A stretch of DNA of 64,000 nucleotides from Aphanomyces cochlioides (GCA_019828595.1 JAHQRK010000005.1:2170001-2234000); one strand, 5' to 3'. Positions 21,911 through 33,229 are shown, numbered from the stretch's first letter. Notes: generated by a model not told the origin, from the letters alone. Program-made: numbers and translations.

Positions 21911-24490
21911 TTAGAGTTGATCGTCCTCCAAATCGAGGGGATCAATTTCGCCGGCGTTCATGGAGTGGTGAGCTTTGCTGCAGAGCTCGTCGATGTGGTA
22001 ATTGTTGGTGATGCTTTTGAGCATCGAGATGGCCGACAAGACGGGAGCCGGCAAAGTGAACTTCTCGAGATTGTCGCTGAAGTTTTCGATCAAAGCAAAC
22101 AGCGACCAGTCCGTCAAGCAGTTGGTGTCAGGCAATCTTGTTGCTTCTTGGTTCAATAGAACAGTCAGTGCCTCCGAGTTTGTGTAGAGGTCTGGGGCCC
22201 GATTTGAGAGGAATAAGTCAATCGTAGCAAGTGCAAAGAGGATGCGCTTGATCTCTGGTATGTCCGTGGTCAATTCTTCCAAGATTTCTGACGGGTGAAT
22301 CTTGTATTGAGCCATGAAGTTGACGTGATGTTTGTAGTTGTGAGGCTTGCCTTGAGCTTTTAACAAAGCCATCTTGCGCTCAATAGTCTTGGTTGCAACA
22401 AGTGTCTGAAACAAACTGAGGTCTTCATCTTGTGCGTACATAGCATGTGCAACGAGCTGAGGATCATCTCGCAAAATGCGTTGACATTCGGTGATACTGC
22501 CTTCGACTTTCTTGTCTCGAATGATCTTCTTCGCCAATTCGAGGTGGGCTGCAGCAGACTTGTTACGTCGTTGTTTCTTCGCTTTGCCTTTGGTCTTTTT
22601 CGGGCGTGGCGCACTTGAATCTTCCAATACAATTCGAGGCACTGCAAAGTCTTCAAACGAGAGTTCCACGTCGTCTTCTTCGAGGATATGAAAACGGTTG
22701 GATGTCGGCAGGGGATCCAAACGTGGGGACGAAGGCAAAGTACGTTTTGGAGCTGGTCCAGACCGGTAGCCCGTTACCAATTGAAGGTCCAGCGAGTTCT
22801 TGGGCTGCTCACTTGGTGGAGCAAGAGCGGGCGATTCGTTGGTAGACATTTCCACATCTTCTTGTTGTTTGTCTTGTCCATTGTTGTTAGGGGGATCGCT
22901 GTCACCAGACATATCGACATCAGAGCCATGAGAAGGAGCTGTTGGCTGTGGTTGTTCATCTTGACCATCTCCAGATGCCTCAGTTGAGTCGGCCTTGCCT
23001 TCCGCATTTGTTCCAGGGTCTTGATCATGATCGTCTCCATCATGTTCAGGTTCTTTTTCTCCTGACGGAGGAGATTTTGCCGCTGCCTTGGCCGCTTTTG
23101 CCTTCGCTTTTTCAGCCTTGGCCTCTGCACGTCGTGAAACAATCGACGGAGGCAATGTCTTGTTCAGAGCAGCGATCTTGTGCTGAAACACGACGACAAA
23201 AGGCTGACCCGACGGATCCGTAATGGTGATTTCGCGTAGTGCGTCGCCGGATTTTGGCACCAACACTGCAGGAGGCGCAGGCGACTTGAAAATGACTCTC
23301 AAATGCGGCGACTTGATGTTCTGACCAGCAGTAGGGTTGAATGCTGCTATCACTGACTTGGTCAATGCAGCCATTTTCTTGACAATCGCCTTGGCCATCG
23401 AAGGGTGACTGACCTTGTTGAACGTAACGTAGTAGTTGTTGCCATAACGCGAGTACTTGGGAACCAGGAAGTCTTTGCCACCAAGTCGAAACGTTGTGCC
23501 TCCCATTTCCACGCACGTAGACAAGTTGTAACTTGAGATCACAATGGTCTGTGGGTTCTTCTTGTGGATCAAAATGTTCGGAAATTTGGAGCCCCATAAC
23601 GAACCAGGATTTTCCTTGACAAATTGATCGCAGATGACTTTTTCGGACCAGTCCTTGTAGGCTTCGCCCAACTTGACTGTGAGCTCGTACACTTGGGACT
23701 GGGGGGTGAGCAAAATGTTTTCAATGAAGGCGTCCATGTCACCAGAGTCTTTGTAGAATGTGTCCGCCATGGCCTCGCATCGCGCAATATCGTCATCGGC
23801 AACAGCATGAGCACCAGTGTTGCGGTGTTTTGCGCCTTTGGGAGCATTGCCTTGCTTGGAATCTTTCTTGGACGAAGCTGAATCCTTGCCGGGAGCCTTT
23901 TGCGTCCATGGATTGGCCTTTTCAGCGTTTTGTTGCTCTTGATCGCCTTGTATTTTGTCTGCCGCGGAAGGAGGGTCAACAGCGCCATTTCCTTGTGCAA
24001 CGGATTTGTCGACAATGTCTTGATTTGACTGGTCATTGTCATTGTTTGTCGATTGTTCCTCTTGAATAACTTCTCCAGAAGTATCACACGGCTTCGCTTG
24101 GCCGTTAATGTCGCCTGACCCATCAACCTCCGAGTGAATTTGAGTATTTCCCTCGTCGGTTAAGGCCTCGGTTTCAGTAGAATCCTTCCCCTCGGCGTCT
24201 CCAGAGACCATATCCACGTCCTCTTGAGATTGTTCTTCTTGCTCTCCCGTTCTAGGAGGCTCAGCACAGGGGGCGACGCGGTTGGTGGCTGCTGGCTCAG
24301 TCCCATTGGTCACGAGAAAGGCCGGGGCCAGACCCCCAGTGACAGGGGTAGAAGGGGAATCCATGCCATCCCCGCAGCACGGTGACTGGGGTACACCATT
24401 GCTCCGGCGAGAACCCAAATCGGGATACCGCCCCCGCCCCTCCGAAGAGGCCCCTGGGGGGAAGTAGACAGAACCGCAGGGTGTGCCCAT
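21911..24490 (-). CDS. LINE copy C ORF1 (nucleic-acid-binding protein)
   Basis: 859 codons from an ATG at 24490. The N-terminus is acidic, Ser/Thr/Asn-rich and low complexity (about residues 1-270). A conserved globular domain (about 270-470) contains KDWSEKVICDQF and a glycine/aromatic block (RYGNNYYVTF). A Lys/Ala stretch, a second acidic linker with Asp/Pro/Asn repeats, a basic patch (PKKTKGKAKKQR) and a helical C-terminal domain follow. No CCHC zinc knuckle was seen. An overlapping frame at 24665-25000 (start TTG, MPRTPQVKKLSS) looks like the true N-terminus in another frame, so a frameshift between 24.5 and 24.8 kb is possible. The role in RNA binding and particle formation is inferred from position and charge pattern. 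Confidence 0.75.
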   Translation of the reverse strand: MGTPCGSVYFPPGASSEGRGRYPDLGSRRSNGVPQSPCCGDGMDSPSTPVTGGLAPAFLVTNGTEPAATNRVAPCAEPPRTGEQEEQSQEDVDMVSGDAEGKDSTETEALTDEGNTQIHSEVDGSGDINGQAKPCDTSGEVIQEEQSTNNDNDQSNQDIVDKSVAQGNGAVDPPSAADKIQGDQEQQNAEKANPWTQKAPGKDSASSKKDSKQGNAPKGAKHRNTGAHAVADDDIARCEAMADTFYKDSGDMDAFIENILLTPQSQVYELTVKLGEAYKDWSEKVICDQFVKENPGSLWGSKFPNILIHKKNPQTIVISSYNLSTCVEMGGTTFRLGGKDFLVPKYSRYGNNYYVTFNKVSHPSMAKAIVKKMAALTKSVIAAFNPTAGQNIKSPHLRVIFKSPAPPAVLVPKSGDALREITITDPSGQPFVVVFQHKIAALNKTLPPSIVSRRAEAKAEKAKAKAAKAAAKSPPSGEKEPEHDGDDHDQDPGTNAEGKADSTEASGDGQDEQPQPTAPSHGSDVDMSGDSDPPNNNGQDKQQEDVEMSTNESPALAPPSEQPKNSLDLQLVTGYRSGPAPKRTLPSSPRLDPLPTSNRFHILEEDDVELSFEDFAVPRIVLEDSSAPRPKKTKGKAKKQRRNKSAAAHLELAKKIIRDKKVEGSITECQRILRDDPQLVAHAMYAQDEDLSLFQTLVATKTIERKMALLKAQGKPHNYKHHVNFMAQYKIHPSEILEELTTDIPEIKRILFALATIDLFLSNRAPDLYTNSEALTVLLNQEATRLPDTNCLTDWSLFALIENFSDNLEKFTLPAPVLSAISMLKSITNNYHIDELCSKAHHSMNAGEIDPLDLEDDQL

Positions 24491-25017
24491 AGGGGGGCCC
24501 TCGTAGCCTCTAGGGCTGGCATGGACCCCGTTTTCTCGCCGCCTTCACTGGGGATCGACTCCAATTGGAGTCCAGGGAAGCAGCCACCATAGGCACAAGG
24601 CCCCAGTGGTTCGCCCTCCTGAGTGAGGGCTTCGCTAGACAAGTTAACGACAGTGGTCTGGGGGTTAACCACTGACCCACTGAGGTTGACCCCCCCCTGG
24701 AACTCCGGTGAGTGGAGCACCAGGTGAAGCGCTGGTGGAGCGAGACGCAGATTGGTCTCCAGAGACGCTGTTAGGGTCGAACTCGACCTCCACTTCGGCC
24801 CTAGGGTTAGGTGTAGAGACATTACTCACACCACTTCCGCCATCCTGATTGGACGACGAAAGTGGGTGAGGTGATACAATACCTGGAATGATGGTGACCC
24901 CGTGAGTGTTGGTCTCACGGAGCTCGGAACAGCTGTTGGCGTTGGACGTTTTGAGCGCGGCGGCACTTGATAACTTCTTGACTTGAGGGGTACGAGGCAA
25001 ATTCGGAAGTCACACGT

Positions 25018-25169
25018 CGGCTTGATCGAAGCTGGCCAAACTCGCTGACACGGAGTCAACAAATGCGACAACTTCGTGATGTGAAGCGAAGCCAATACAT
25101 TGGCTTGGTCTTGCGTCGATGTAGAGCACTGATCGTATAGGTCTTCGAGTCCACCAAGAGCCTTCACGG
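25018..25169 (-). mobile_element. LINE piece D': small copy with two internal deletions
   Basis: About 150 bp of ORF2 sequence carries the same VKALG-to-GLEDLYDQC deletion junction as copy A. A second jump, from WPASI directly to KPTC, skips about 100 residues. Its 5' edge is joined to the 3' palindrome of copy D exactly as A is joined to B. Confidence 0.8.
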
Positions 25170-26323
25170 TTAAATGAGTTGTATTAACCTTATTTTTGAG
25201 CAAAGGCCCTAATGACTTACTATTTTGCCTCGTACTGTATAAATAGAATTTGGAAAACAGAATATGGCAAAGTGGTCATTGAACAGGAGATGAAGTGAGT
25301 GAGCCGTCAGCTCTCTCATGAAACGACGCTGTTAGGAATGATGTGTTGACGTAACCAGGGGTCCGAAGATAGATGCTTGAGCACATTGAATACCTTGGTG
25401 TATCCCTTCTTGAGAGGGAGATCAACCAGGAGCTGTTGTAGATGTAGCTTGATCAAAGAGGCAGCATGAATGGCAACTTCCATCGGACTCTTCGCTGTGA
25501 GGTCGGGTCGAAAGGTGCAATCGGCACGTTGGAGCCATATTTGATAATACACGCAGGCTCGGACAATCGGCCAGATCTTCAGATAGCCACGGATGTAGTA
25601 TCCATCGGACAGCTTGGGCGTCTCGTAGAACATTTCCAGACACGTTGACGGAAAGGAACACTCGAGCAGTCGCTGGATTGTCTTGAAGAAATACCAAACA
25701 GATTGACCATATCCACAAGAGAACAGGAAATGCTCGTACGTCTCATTGACACGACAGAAGACACACGTCGGCTTGGGGTCTTGGTACTGAAACAGATATT
25801 GCATGGCGTTGGCGCGGAGAAGGGTCTTGAAAATGAACTCTCCATATCGAGGGAGAATGTGGTCGGGTTGGAGGAAGGTGGCAAGTTGGGTAAGGCGCTT
25901 GGGGTCTTCGTAAAAGTTGGATGGCAGGTTGAGATGCTTGGTAGGAAGAATGGACGAGCTGACAGCTGGAGAAGCTCTGATCTTAGCCGATTTCGAAGTC
26001 GCAAACGCCAACAAGATCGGACTCGAGTCAGGGTGAATCATCCAGTGCCATTCCATCCATTCAGAGCTAGGCGTCGGCAAGTGGAACACGGGAGCATCCT
26101 CTTCAGAAACAATCTCAAACAATCGTGATAACTTGGTCACCAAGATTGAGATCCATTGTTTCGTTGGAGGGACAAAATTGGCTTGGCGGCAGGCACGGTT
26201 GATTTTGTCGAACAAGATCGAAGCTGGCCAAACTCGCTGACACGGAGTCAACAAATGCGACAACTTCGTGATGTGAAGCGAAGCCAATACATTGGCTTGG
26301 TCTTGCGTCGATGTAGAGCACTG
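25168..26323 (-). mobile_element. LINE array copy D: 5'-truncated
   Basis: The 3' palindrome is at 25168-25189, with an uninterrupted ORF2 C-terminal frame from 25316 to about 26323, including the CCHC zinc motif. The homology ends within the DQCSTSTQ segment, at CACTG (26323). On the far side lies a plus-strand ORF1 fragment, so the junction is an inversion point. Confidence 0.87.
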
Positions 26324-26344
26324 GACATTCAGCAGCTACCAGCG

Positions 26345-26712
26345 GTGTTGTCCCGGTCAGTTTCGTGAACAATGGGACTGATCCAGCCACCTACCGCGCC
26401 TCCTCTTGTGCTGAGACTCCTAGAACGGGAGAGGAAGAAGAAAAATCTCACGAGGATGTAGATTTGGTCTCTGGGGACGCCGAGGGGAAAGATTCAACTG
26501 AAACTGAGGCCACAACCGATGAGGGAAATTCTCACAAACTCCCTGAGGTTGAAGGGTCGGGCGACATTAATGGCCAAGAGAAGCCATGTGATACTCCTGG
26601 AGAAGTTATTCAAGAGGAACAATCGACAAAGACAATGAACAGTCATATCAAGAATTTGTCGACAAATCTGTGGCTCAAGGAAATAGCGCTGTTGATCCTC
26701 CAACCGCATGTT
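26345..26712 (+). pseudogene. Inverted, diverged LINE ORF1 N-terminal fragment
   Basis: This plus-strand frame resembles the acidic N-terminus of copy C ORF1 (shared blocks DVDLVSGDAEGKDSTETEA, SGDINGQ, KPCDT, GEVIQEEQST and, one frame over, VAQGNSAVDPP). It is clearly more diverged from C than the 3' parts of the array copies are from each other. It is opposite in orientation to copy D. It may be the 5' part of a twin-primed (5'-inverted) insertion or a fragment of an older copy. Confidence 0.75.
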
Positions 26713-26954
26713 CTGGCGGCAATAGTGCTGGCACGAGAATGCGTACTATTTTAGCCTATCCTATGTCAGACAGCTCACGAGCATCCACAGAGAACAGAGA
26801 GATTGGTGGAATCAACGTGTGGTCTCAATCTCGGATCAGCTCCGTAGGCAGTAGGGTAGTCAGTTCGGAATTAGCAATGAAGTAATCAAGTTGTGTCATA
26901 TTGAGACACGTCACAAGTATCTATCCAAGTCGTAAACCGAAAAGGACCAAGCCG

Positions 26955-27410
26955 ACTATGGTGAGCTCGGTGTTGAATACCCTGAACACTGAGCAGAGCT
27001 TGTCGACATGGGTTATAAGGGTGCATCGAGAAGTATCAGGGCAGTCACAAGAAAATCCAGAGGTTCAATGTTGACCCATGATCAGATTTTCCGCAATAGT
27101 CGTGTCTCCTCTGATCGGGTTTTGGTTGAAAACTACTTTGGACGCATGTGCAAGTTGTGGAATGCGACGTATGTTACGTACAAATGGTAGGTATGACATT
27201 ATTGCTCGCTTCTGTATTGCATTGACAAACTGTCAATGTGGTTTAATTCCACTTCGTGAGACTGATGGGTATGAATACAAGACTGTTTTAGCTGAGTATC
27301 AAGCCATGGGCGCCGCTCAGGTTGCCAAAAAACAGGACGTTCAGCGGTCCTATGGAATGAGACGTGAGGCGCGAAGGCGCGCCTCAGAATGCTGCTTCTC
27401 ACCTTACTAG
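26955..27410 (+). pseudogene. DDE_Tnp_4 (PIF/Harbinger-type) transposase C-terminal fragment
   Basis: Reading from about 26961, the fragment shows GELGVEYPEH, then an in-frame stop, DMGYKGASR and SSDRVLVENYFGRMCKLW. It continues one frame over (from about 27190) as YDIIARFCIALTN...PLRETDGYEY. DxGYxGA followed by DRVxVENxFGR is the second-Asp/Glu end of the HARBI1-like nuclease family. One stop codon and one frameshift show that it is dead. No N-terminal part is present. It is a different family member from the intact transposase at 53.4 kb. Confidence 0.72.
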
Positions 27411-29084
27411 CCGAGGTTCTCGTCAATTGATATGCTTTCATTTGTTGAATTCTTTATGTCTTAAAAAAATTCTACTCCGAGATCAGTCAGCGCTCCACTG
27501 TTTTATGCACCCATGACATCAAAATACAAATTAATATGCAAATATTTTTCGACTGATCCCGAAATCACTGCAGTTTGTGAAATTCGAACCCAGGAGCCAA
27601 GCTTGGGAGGTTCAACACCAAACCGACAACCAAATTCGATGCACTGTTAATAATTTATAGAATCTCATCAAGTTTGGGTGTCGTTGTAATGATTGGTGCC
27701 GTTCAATTAAAACGATTTTAGTATTTTCTTCTACCCGAAGAGGCAGAAATTAGATTGCGTTTCGTGATGCCATGAATAATTGACGAGAAGATCATAGACG
27801 ACCATTTCACAGCGAAGTGCATTTTTCTGTTTGTCTCTCACCCATCCACAGCAAACAAGAAGAATCGCTTAAAGAACAGAGTTAGAGCAAGTCCCTGCAT
27901 GGAGTCTGTTAGAGTACATCATTTGCCAACTTTGGCCTTGTCATGCACATCAAGATCCAGCAATTTTGTATTGTGATATCACAGCAAAGCTCCAACGCAA
28001 AATTGTTTGATGTGAAATCCTCCACGGCATACATATTTCCTGGAACAATAAATGAAAGACCAGGATCAATATACAAGTGATCAACTCGCACTATTTGAGC
28101 ACCCAAACAATAAAAGTTTGTTCAATCGTTATAGCGTGGTTCGCATCATGCTAGATTATATTTTTAGTGTATTCGCTCAACAAGACAACCCGAAACACGA
28201 TATTAGCTTGCGACGGCAAGGAGTTATACATGCCCCTGTGATGGTACGAACATCACAAGTTACACCATTCGCACACACAATTTCTACAAAACTTGCGGCA
28301 CATGTTGAATTATACGAGCCACGTCCCCAGTGAGAGTGGATTGAGAGTTCAATCCTACGACGTTCGACAACTAATGACACATGTACTGTGGCCGCAACAA
28401 TGTAGATGATTGAACTGCCATTGTCGCTCTTGTCAAGTGTTAGCACTGCAGTCTACACTTCATCAGTAATATCTACTGTACATGAATAAGACATCCATCG
28501 TCTGGATTTCTGGATTATGAGGATGTTGATATGAAATGCAATATTCGTGCAACGCACGCGTATGATTTTCCTCTAAATTAGGAAGTAAAATGACCTTGCT
28601 TTCACTTGGGACTCACGATTGACTGTATTGAAGGATCAATTACCTCGCGAGGGTAGTGCAGCTCACAACTATATGTACTCTGCAGAAAAATCAACTAATC
28701 GGGGAACCTATCGATGTATGTATGACTATATTCGCCGCTTTGTACCAGAGGCGAATGCCACACTGCCGCCTCGAATATATTCGTTGCACACAAGATTGAT
28801 GCGACCAACAATTTCTTTTCCTTTTGAAGGCAAATACAAGATGTACGACTTTTCGCTTTATCGAGGCTGGACAAGAGATAACCATGCACAATGAATTTAC
28901 GTTGTAGTAGTGGCCCACCAGAGGGCCGAGTATTTGTATATCTGTATGACTTTGAAGAAATTTTATTTTAAACAGATCACAATTTTTATATCTGTATGAC
29001 TTTGGAGAAATTTTATTTAAAACAGATCAGAAAGCAATAGGGAATCAATGTTAAGATAACTGTCTGCTTTCGACGAAATCTTAA
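27411..29084. other. Noncoding A/T-rich region
   Basis: No ORF here has a recognisable domain. On the minus strand near 27560-27640 there is a sequence with a B-box-like GGGTTCGAATT and, upstream of it, an A-box-like GTTGTCGGTTTGG with CTCCCAAG between them. This could be the head of a tRNA-derived SINE, but the stems pair poorly. Confidence 0.35.
28937..29029. repeat. Two-copy tandem repeat, period 50 bp
   Basis: The unit containing TATCTGTATGACTTTG, AGAAATTTTATTT and AACAGATCA occurs at 28937-28979 and again at 28987-29029 with only a few differences. It lies just left of the MITE at 29085. Confidence 0.7.
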
Positions 29085-29441
29085 GGGCCCGTCTGGACAC
29101 CACTAATTATCAGCAATAATTTTATCATTATCGCATAATTTTAAATATTGTATAATTCCCTGTCTGGGTGCACATATTCAATAAATTTTATTACAATAAA
29201 GTATTCCAACATTGGTCGATTATCGTAATAAAAAATTTACTACTCAAAGTCGTATATTTTGACCAATAAAGTATAATTCGGTCAAATTCTCTAACTTTAT
29301 TTAATTTTCTTGGGATTCCAGACAGACCAAAGTAAAATTATTGTGATAATATAATCCATGGTTTGTATTCTTTTTCCCAAAATGCAGAATACTCAAGAAC
29401 GAATTATCGCAATCTTGTTTAATGTGTGTCCAGACGGGCCC
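29085..29441. mobile_element. MITE, PIF/Harbinger (Tourist) type, 357 bp
   Basis: The terminal inverted repeats are GGGCCCGTCTGGACAC at the left end and its reverse complement at the right end (29426-29441). The element is flanked by the direct trinucleotide TAA (29082-29084 and 29442-29444), the target-site size and sequence typical of PIF/Harbinger elements. The interior is A/T-rich and noncoding. Confidence 0.82.
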
Positions 29442-30450
29442 TAAAAAAGCAAAATATACAATAAACTTCATCCTTTTTAATACAGATTTTCGAAGTGGGA
29501 ATAGTAAAGGGTGCTACGGGGCATCATATTTGGTTGGTTGTTACGAAATGCCTCGTGTGTCGGAGAAGGAATTCAATATTGAATCGCTGAACTTTGTTAT
29601 CTTGCCCTCAGATACTAGAAAAAACTTGTTTTCAAGATTGGAAACCGTCCACGAGACGGCCTCTTCTCATGAGTGGGTACTATCAAGCTTTCATTGTCCT
29701 TGTCTTTCGTTCTTGCCTCTTTCGGCGATAGTCAGCCAACGAGCAACTCTCGAAAGTGTTACAACCAACCAGACGTACGTTTAAAGTACTTAAAACTTGA
29801 AAAGCATCACGTGAGACGCTTTACAGCAAAAGAGCGCTGAGTTATCCAAAGAAACCTATTCAAAATATGAAAACATTGAAGAAGCAACAAAGGCATACAG
29901 CATTGACCTTTGATTCCCCGAGAAATCCCGCGTCGAGATGCATCTTTTGGCGTGTGTTTGGGAGTATCTCGTGTGTGTTTGTGACCAAGTTGGTGCTTGG
30001 TCCACCACACTAGCATGACACCTTTCAAACGTGCCAGACGTGGCGAGTGGGCGTCTTGATGGGGTCGAGATGTGCACGTGGCAAGTGGGTCCCAAGTGGA
30101 GAAATCTCGCGTCGAGATGCATCTTGTGGCGTGTCTTTGGCATCAGTTGATTGCAGCTTCAACATCTACGTGATCATTTTTGTCATCTGTTTGAACGTAG
30201 TTTAGAATGACGGTTCGCCTGAAACTGAAGGGGTCCTCTCTATTAATTTACTCTTTGCTTTAATGGCATCAATTCAAACCTTAAACCCCGGCAAAAGGAA
30301 ATATTATTATTTTTTTGAAGTTTTCATCATTGTATTTTATCTGGTGTGCAATCCGCTATGTTAGTGCATTCGCTCCCGAACACGGATATTGCGGGTTCGA
30401 GTCCCGGGATGGATCGATTCTGTTAAACTCTTATCCTGTGGATCATATAA
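29442..30450. other. Noncoding region with a 180-bp-spaced direct repeat
   Basis: No convincing gene is present. A tRNA-like B box (GGGTTCGAGTCCCGG, about 30391-30405) occurs without a foldable cloverleaf; see the rejected items. Confidence 0.35.
29919..30140. repeat. Direct repeats of about 42 bp spaced exactly 180 bp
   Basis: A unit with GCGTCGAGATGCATCTT as its core and GAGAAATC upstream occurs at 29919-29961 and at 30099-30140. A partial match to the same core (GGGGTCGAGATG) lies near 30061. Confidence 0.7.
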
Positions 30451-31056
30451 GGCCCTGTTTGATGAAGAAATCGAGTTTTTCAAAAGTCTGGTCACAAAAA
30501 TCGTGATTATGGGCCAAAAGTGATGGATGAAAAAGTATGGTTTTCCTTCGTCAAACACGTTTTGGTCATGACAAAATGTTTTCTTGTGAAATATAATATA
30601 CTGTGTAATATAATAGAGTATATGTTTTCAAAGTACTTTGCCTGTGGGCGAACCTCTCGAAGATTGGACTGACGACAAGTTATTTCACTGTCCTATGGAG
30701 AACTGTCAAGGGTCATCAGCGTGTATCGTCTTCAGAATCCGAGTCACTATCCGCTATTGCCATGGCGTTGCTGGCGAGAGCAACTACCTGCACGACCAGG
30801 TCGTCACTGTTCATGTTCGCAAATCAAACACTGTGTTTTTATGTCAATGTTCTCTACACTGGCTCTCTCGCCCCGACCTCTGGAGGTAGGGCGGAAAAAT
30901 CAGGTTTTTGATGGCACTATGAACTTTGGGACGAAAGTCAATGACCCAAAAAATATCAAATCGTGTTTGATGAAACTCGGCAAAACTTGTTTTTTCTGAT
31001 AAATTCCGGCTCTTTTCTCAGAAAAACCAGGTTTGATCTTGCCATCAAACATGGCC
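30451..31056. mobile_element. MITE, PIF/Harbinger (Tourist) type, 606 bp
   Basis: The left end GGCCCTGTTTGATGAAG and the reverse complement of the right end GGCCATGTTTGATGGCAAG match at most positions. TAA flanks both sides (30448-30450 and 31057-31059). Related TGTTTGA(T/C)GAA motifs also occur internally near 30548-30560 in reverse and near 30960, so it may be composed of two nested shorter elements. It is noncoding. Confidence 0.7.
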
Positions 31057-33229
31057 TAAAGAATTCTATACAAAATATTAGAGAAATATTATCAAATTTA
31101 TGCAAAGTTGTGAAAGGACTGAAATGTATTGATACTTCGAATCAATTTGCACATCAATCAGCCAACCAGAATCGAGTATTTACCTCATTTGGCAAATATT
31201 CTGAACGTTCAATTTGACAGCGAAAATATTTTGATTTTTGTTCAAAAGTACAAAGTTGCTGATAAGACACGAATGACGATTTAGAGAAAAGTGCCACTTT
31301 TGTCGTCACTGAGGCTGATGTCCTCCAAGACATTGACCCAGGAGAGCGTTTCGAAGACAACGCTATAAAGTTCTCCATATCAAAAGCCATGATTCACAGA
31401 AAACCGTTGGGTGACGCACATACTTGAGCACCTCGGGTGACGAAACATCTACTAAGTTGAACAAGATTCCCGTCCACCAACAAGTGTTTCACTTGGTAGG
31501 CTTTATTGTATACTTAGCTACAACTTTTGTCAAACTCGCATTCTCCGGAATTTGTGGGCGATTTTATCAAGTTTTAGAGCATTTGTGGGACAAATTGTCC
31601 CAGATTTTCAAGAAAATCAAAATTTTCTTGTCAGTTGTTTTCATACATTTTCATCACCACATATAATTTTTACGGATTTTGTGGGACATTGTCCCCACAG
31701 TATAAATTTTAGGGTTTTGACGATCGACGTATTTTCTTTGTGAAAGTGCCAAAATGACAGCCCCGACCTAGAGGAACACTGTTCTTGTGAAGCAAACTTC
31801 CAGAGCTAGGAGCTAAGACTAATGCTTATACAGTTTGAGTAAGCTTTAAGTCCATAATTTAAGATAGTCCAGATTTGATCTGGGCAACACCATTCATGAA
31901 AGAACCACCGCAGATACACTGGTGTTACATTATTGTTTATCATGTTAGAGTCTATTTAACATAGTAAGCTCATCTTAGGGGCGTGTGCTACATCTAGATC
32001 TTGACTCTTCTCTGAAAGATCAATTGAACAGGAGTCGCCAAGTCCTCAGCTATTAGAAATGACATCATCCGTCTGTGCGTTTGTCTCGACAGTTTCTGTT
32101 TCTGCTGCTAACACGCTTTGCAAAAAATACAGAAATCTCTGTTCACTCAGGCCTCATGAACCATTCAGTGCAAGTTACGATAATTTGCAGCTCAAATACG
32201 CTCGCTAAGGCGTTCAGGCGTCTTTACTAGGCAAGTAGAATATGAAAGCATAGCCTATCCTTCCTCAATGATAACGCTGTTATAAAGTTGCTAGAAGCTC
32301 TTTGATCTCATTTACTATCTATGGCAGTGTAGTTTGTAGGTCGCCTCGAAGTGAGGCACTTTGAAGAGGGCTTGTACACATCATCACTCGAGAGTCAAAG
32401 CAACTTAAGTGTTTTACTTGGCAGTTATATACCTTCAATACATGCGTTTTCTTGTTCCCACGATTGTTCCACAACTTCCCACTAAGAGTCATTTTCAGCT
32501 TCCGCAGACACAGACACTTCATCCGGACAGCTATGGCTTGAGAGCTGAAGCATCTTGAAATGCTCGTAATGTGTGAAGAATACTCTTTGGTGTTTGGATT
32601 CCTTTCTTTTACTTGCTTGACATGGGGACGTCCGGTAGCTCGTCTATGTGGCGGCATGCAGTAAAGTCGAAGTGTTTCCTGTGCAATGTGGGATAATTAA
32701 AAATATATATTAATAGAGATATGTTCTATGATAGAGAATGAGTCAATATTTGTGCTTCTTAATATCATAATCCAATCGGAATGCCACGGCGACATTCATA
32801 CTCAGTGTCCCGTCTACTTGAAGTCGTTGGCTATGCTAAGACACACAATCGTCAACGAATTTAAAGTGACGCGATCGTGTATCCAAGGACGAAGCAAGCT
32901 TGAGGACCAGTTATGAGAAAGACTGATTCAAGACTTGAGCGTCAAACGGCTGTCTGGTGGTGACCGACATTTCACAAGTGAAGAACTTGATATCTATCTA
33001 TTCAAACGTGTCCTATATAAGAGATCGTTGCGTTATCGCGTATTTTGCCAAATGGTAATCTCATGGGGGCGAGACATGGCCCATGAATATAATGAGTGTT
33101 GAAATGGGGCACATTTCCGAATCCTTTTTACTCACTTCTGTGTGTCTCGTTTACGTATGACATCAGTTACACAAACGGCTGGTGGATGACACACTGGTCA
33201 TTCAAACGTCGATTTTAGTCTTACCACGA
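31057..33229. other. Noncoding region
   Basis: No gene was seen. Short near-palindromes GGGACAAATTGTCCC (near 31588) and GTGGGACATTGTCCCCAC (near 31680) flank A/T-rich DNA and might be ends of a decayed element. Short ORFs here (for example minus 32319-32657) have no recognisable features. Confidence 0.35.

Larger units (their letters stand above)
17629..25014 (-). mobile_element. LINE array copy C: near full length
   Basis: This is the most complete copy, about 7.4 kb. It holds the 3' palindrome (17629-17650), ORF2 (17777-21835), ORF1 (21911-24490, possibly extending upstream) and a GC-rich 5' region with an ORF1-like start near 25000. The 5' boundary near 25014 is inferred from the switch to a second, deleted LINE piece. 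The two-ORF order ORF1-ORF2 with an APE endonuclease places it in the L1-like/oomycete LINE group. The 3' end lacks poly(A). Confidence 0.88.

Noticed and set aside
10373..26323. Nested insertion of array copies into each other with recoverable target duplications
   Set aside because: For A-D the missing parts of the presumed target copy are not found on the opposite side, and no duplication could be matched; only E has a clear one.
27560..27640. tRNA-Gly-like sequence on the minus strand
   Set aside because: A- and B-box-like motifs and a CTCCCAA loop are present, but the stems pair poorly; noted only as a possible SINE head.
30360..30420. tRNA gene suggested by GGGTTCGAGTCCCGG
   Set aside because: The B box is good but the acceptor, D and anticodon arms could not be paired around it; at most a tRNA-derived fragment.
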